A program made the position numbers and the translations under genes. The notes below the pieces were generated by a model. That model searched no databases. It worked only from the letters and a program-made list of their open reading frames with translations, and was not told the origin of the DNA. From Bombyx mori (taxonomy: Eukaryota > Arthropoda > Insecta > Lepidoptera > Bombycidae), in the NCBI RefSeq assembly GCF_030269925.1, contig NC_085120.1, forward strand, positions 10,381,501-10,445,500: DNA of 64,000 bases, written 5' to 3'. Shown here one piece after another: positions 63,666 to 64,000 of the stretch (its first letter is position 1; each line of letters opens with the position of its first letter).

Positions 63666-63774
63666 AAATAGTAATGATGACGGTGCTGCGTTCCACTCCG
63701 ATTTCGACCACGTTGATCTGCTTATGCTGATGGCTGCTTACCGAGACGTATGATATCCATAGAACATACATCCT

Positions 63775-63855
63775 CTCCTGGCTGAGCATTTGCTGGCCCA
63801 CCTGTCCTGCTAAAACTGGAAAGGCCTTCCGACCACCAGTAATCTTATCTTCCTA
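63775..63855 (+). mobile_element. Jockey LINE tail (same family as 12826-17221)
   Basis: 'ggctgagcatttgctggccc' and 'aactggaaaggccttccgac' to 'accagtaatc', followed after a few bases by an A-run. It matches the reverse of 12850-12925. Confidence 0.65.
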
Positions 63856-64000
63856 AAAAAAAAAACACCACTGCTATATACTATTATATAATATATAACC
63901 GCATATGTGTTGAAAAATAATTATAACGTTTATTTATTAATTATATTATAAATTAAATAAACTGATATCTCCTATCGCACACTAAATCTTTAATCATGTT

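Overview
The window looks like chromosomal DNA of a silkmoth, most probably Bombyx mori or a close relative. It is AT-rich, eukaryotic and intron-containing. It carries many copies of a tRNA-derived SINE that I recognise as Bm1, 3' tails resembling the silkworm LINE BMC1, Jockey-, CR1- and RTE-type LINE pieces, Helitron fragments, two mariner elements and one BEL/Pao LTR retrotransposon. Repeat family names come from memory of the sequences and were not searched.

One conserved host gene is supported: the nucleoporin Nup58 (p58/p45), on the + strand from 49202 to beyond the right edge. Eight exons can be placed with consistent reading phase: seven between 49202 and 55571, and an eighth at 63006-63156. 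They encode an FG-repeat N-terminus and the start of the alpha-helical domain that assembles with Nup54 and Nup62. A 79-codon ORF (48128-48367, - strand) lies head-to-head upstream and may be a small gene.

Layout. 1-12 kb: SINEs, mariner copy 1 inside another repeat, a miniature LTR element (TRIM) with a tRNA-Trp-like primer site, foldback repeats and Helitrons. 11.8-17.6 kb: a nested stack, in which a Helitron contains a second Helitron and a hAT-type MITE, and the MITE contains a nearly full-length Jockey-clade LINE with both ORFs open. 18-30 kb: Helitrons, SINEs and LINE tails. 30.5-31.8 kb: mariner copy 2, with a full-length ORF but a changed catalytic residue. 32-48 kb: mostly SINEs, LINE tails and two copies of a palindromic MITE. 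49-64 kb: Nup58, whose introns are filled with mobile DNA. Intron 7 (7.4 kb) holds a Tc1/mariner-like transposon interrupted by a BEL/Pao element that has perfect 5-bp target duplications, an open integrase and no reverse transcriptase core.

The functional content is thus one nuclear-pore gene in a dense transposon landscape. I saw no novel operon-like or defence-like system. The most unusual items are the extended tRNA-Trp match in the TRIM, a SINE with a different tRNA-like head on a Bm1 tail, the multi-level nest, and the very GC-rich, alanine/arginine-rich Nup58 exon 8. Exact repeat edges are by eye, and some are uncertain by tens of bases.
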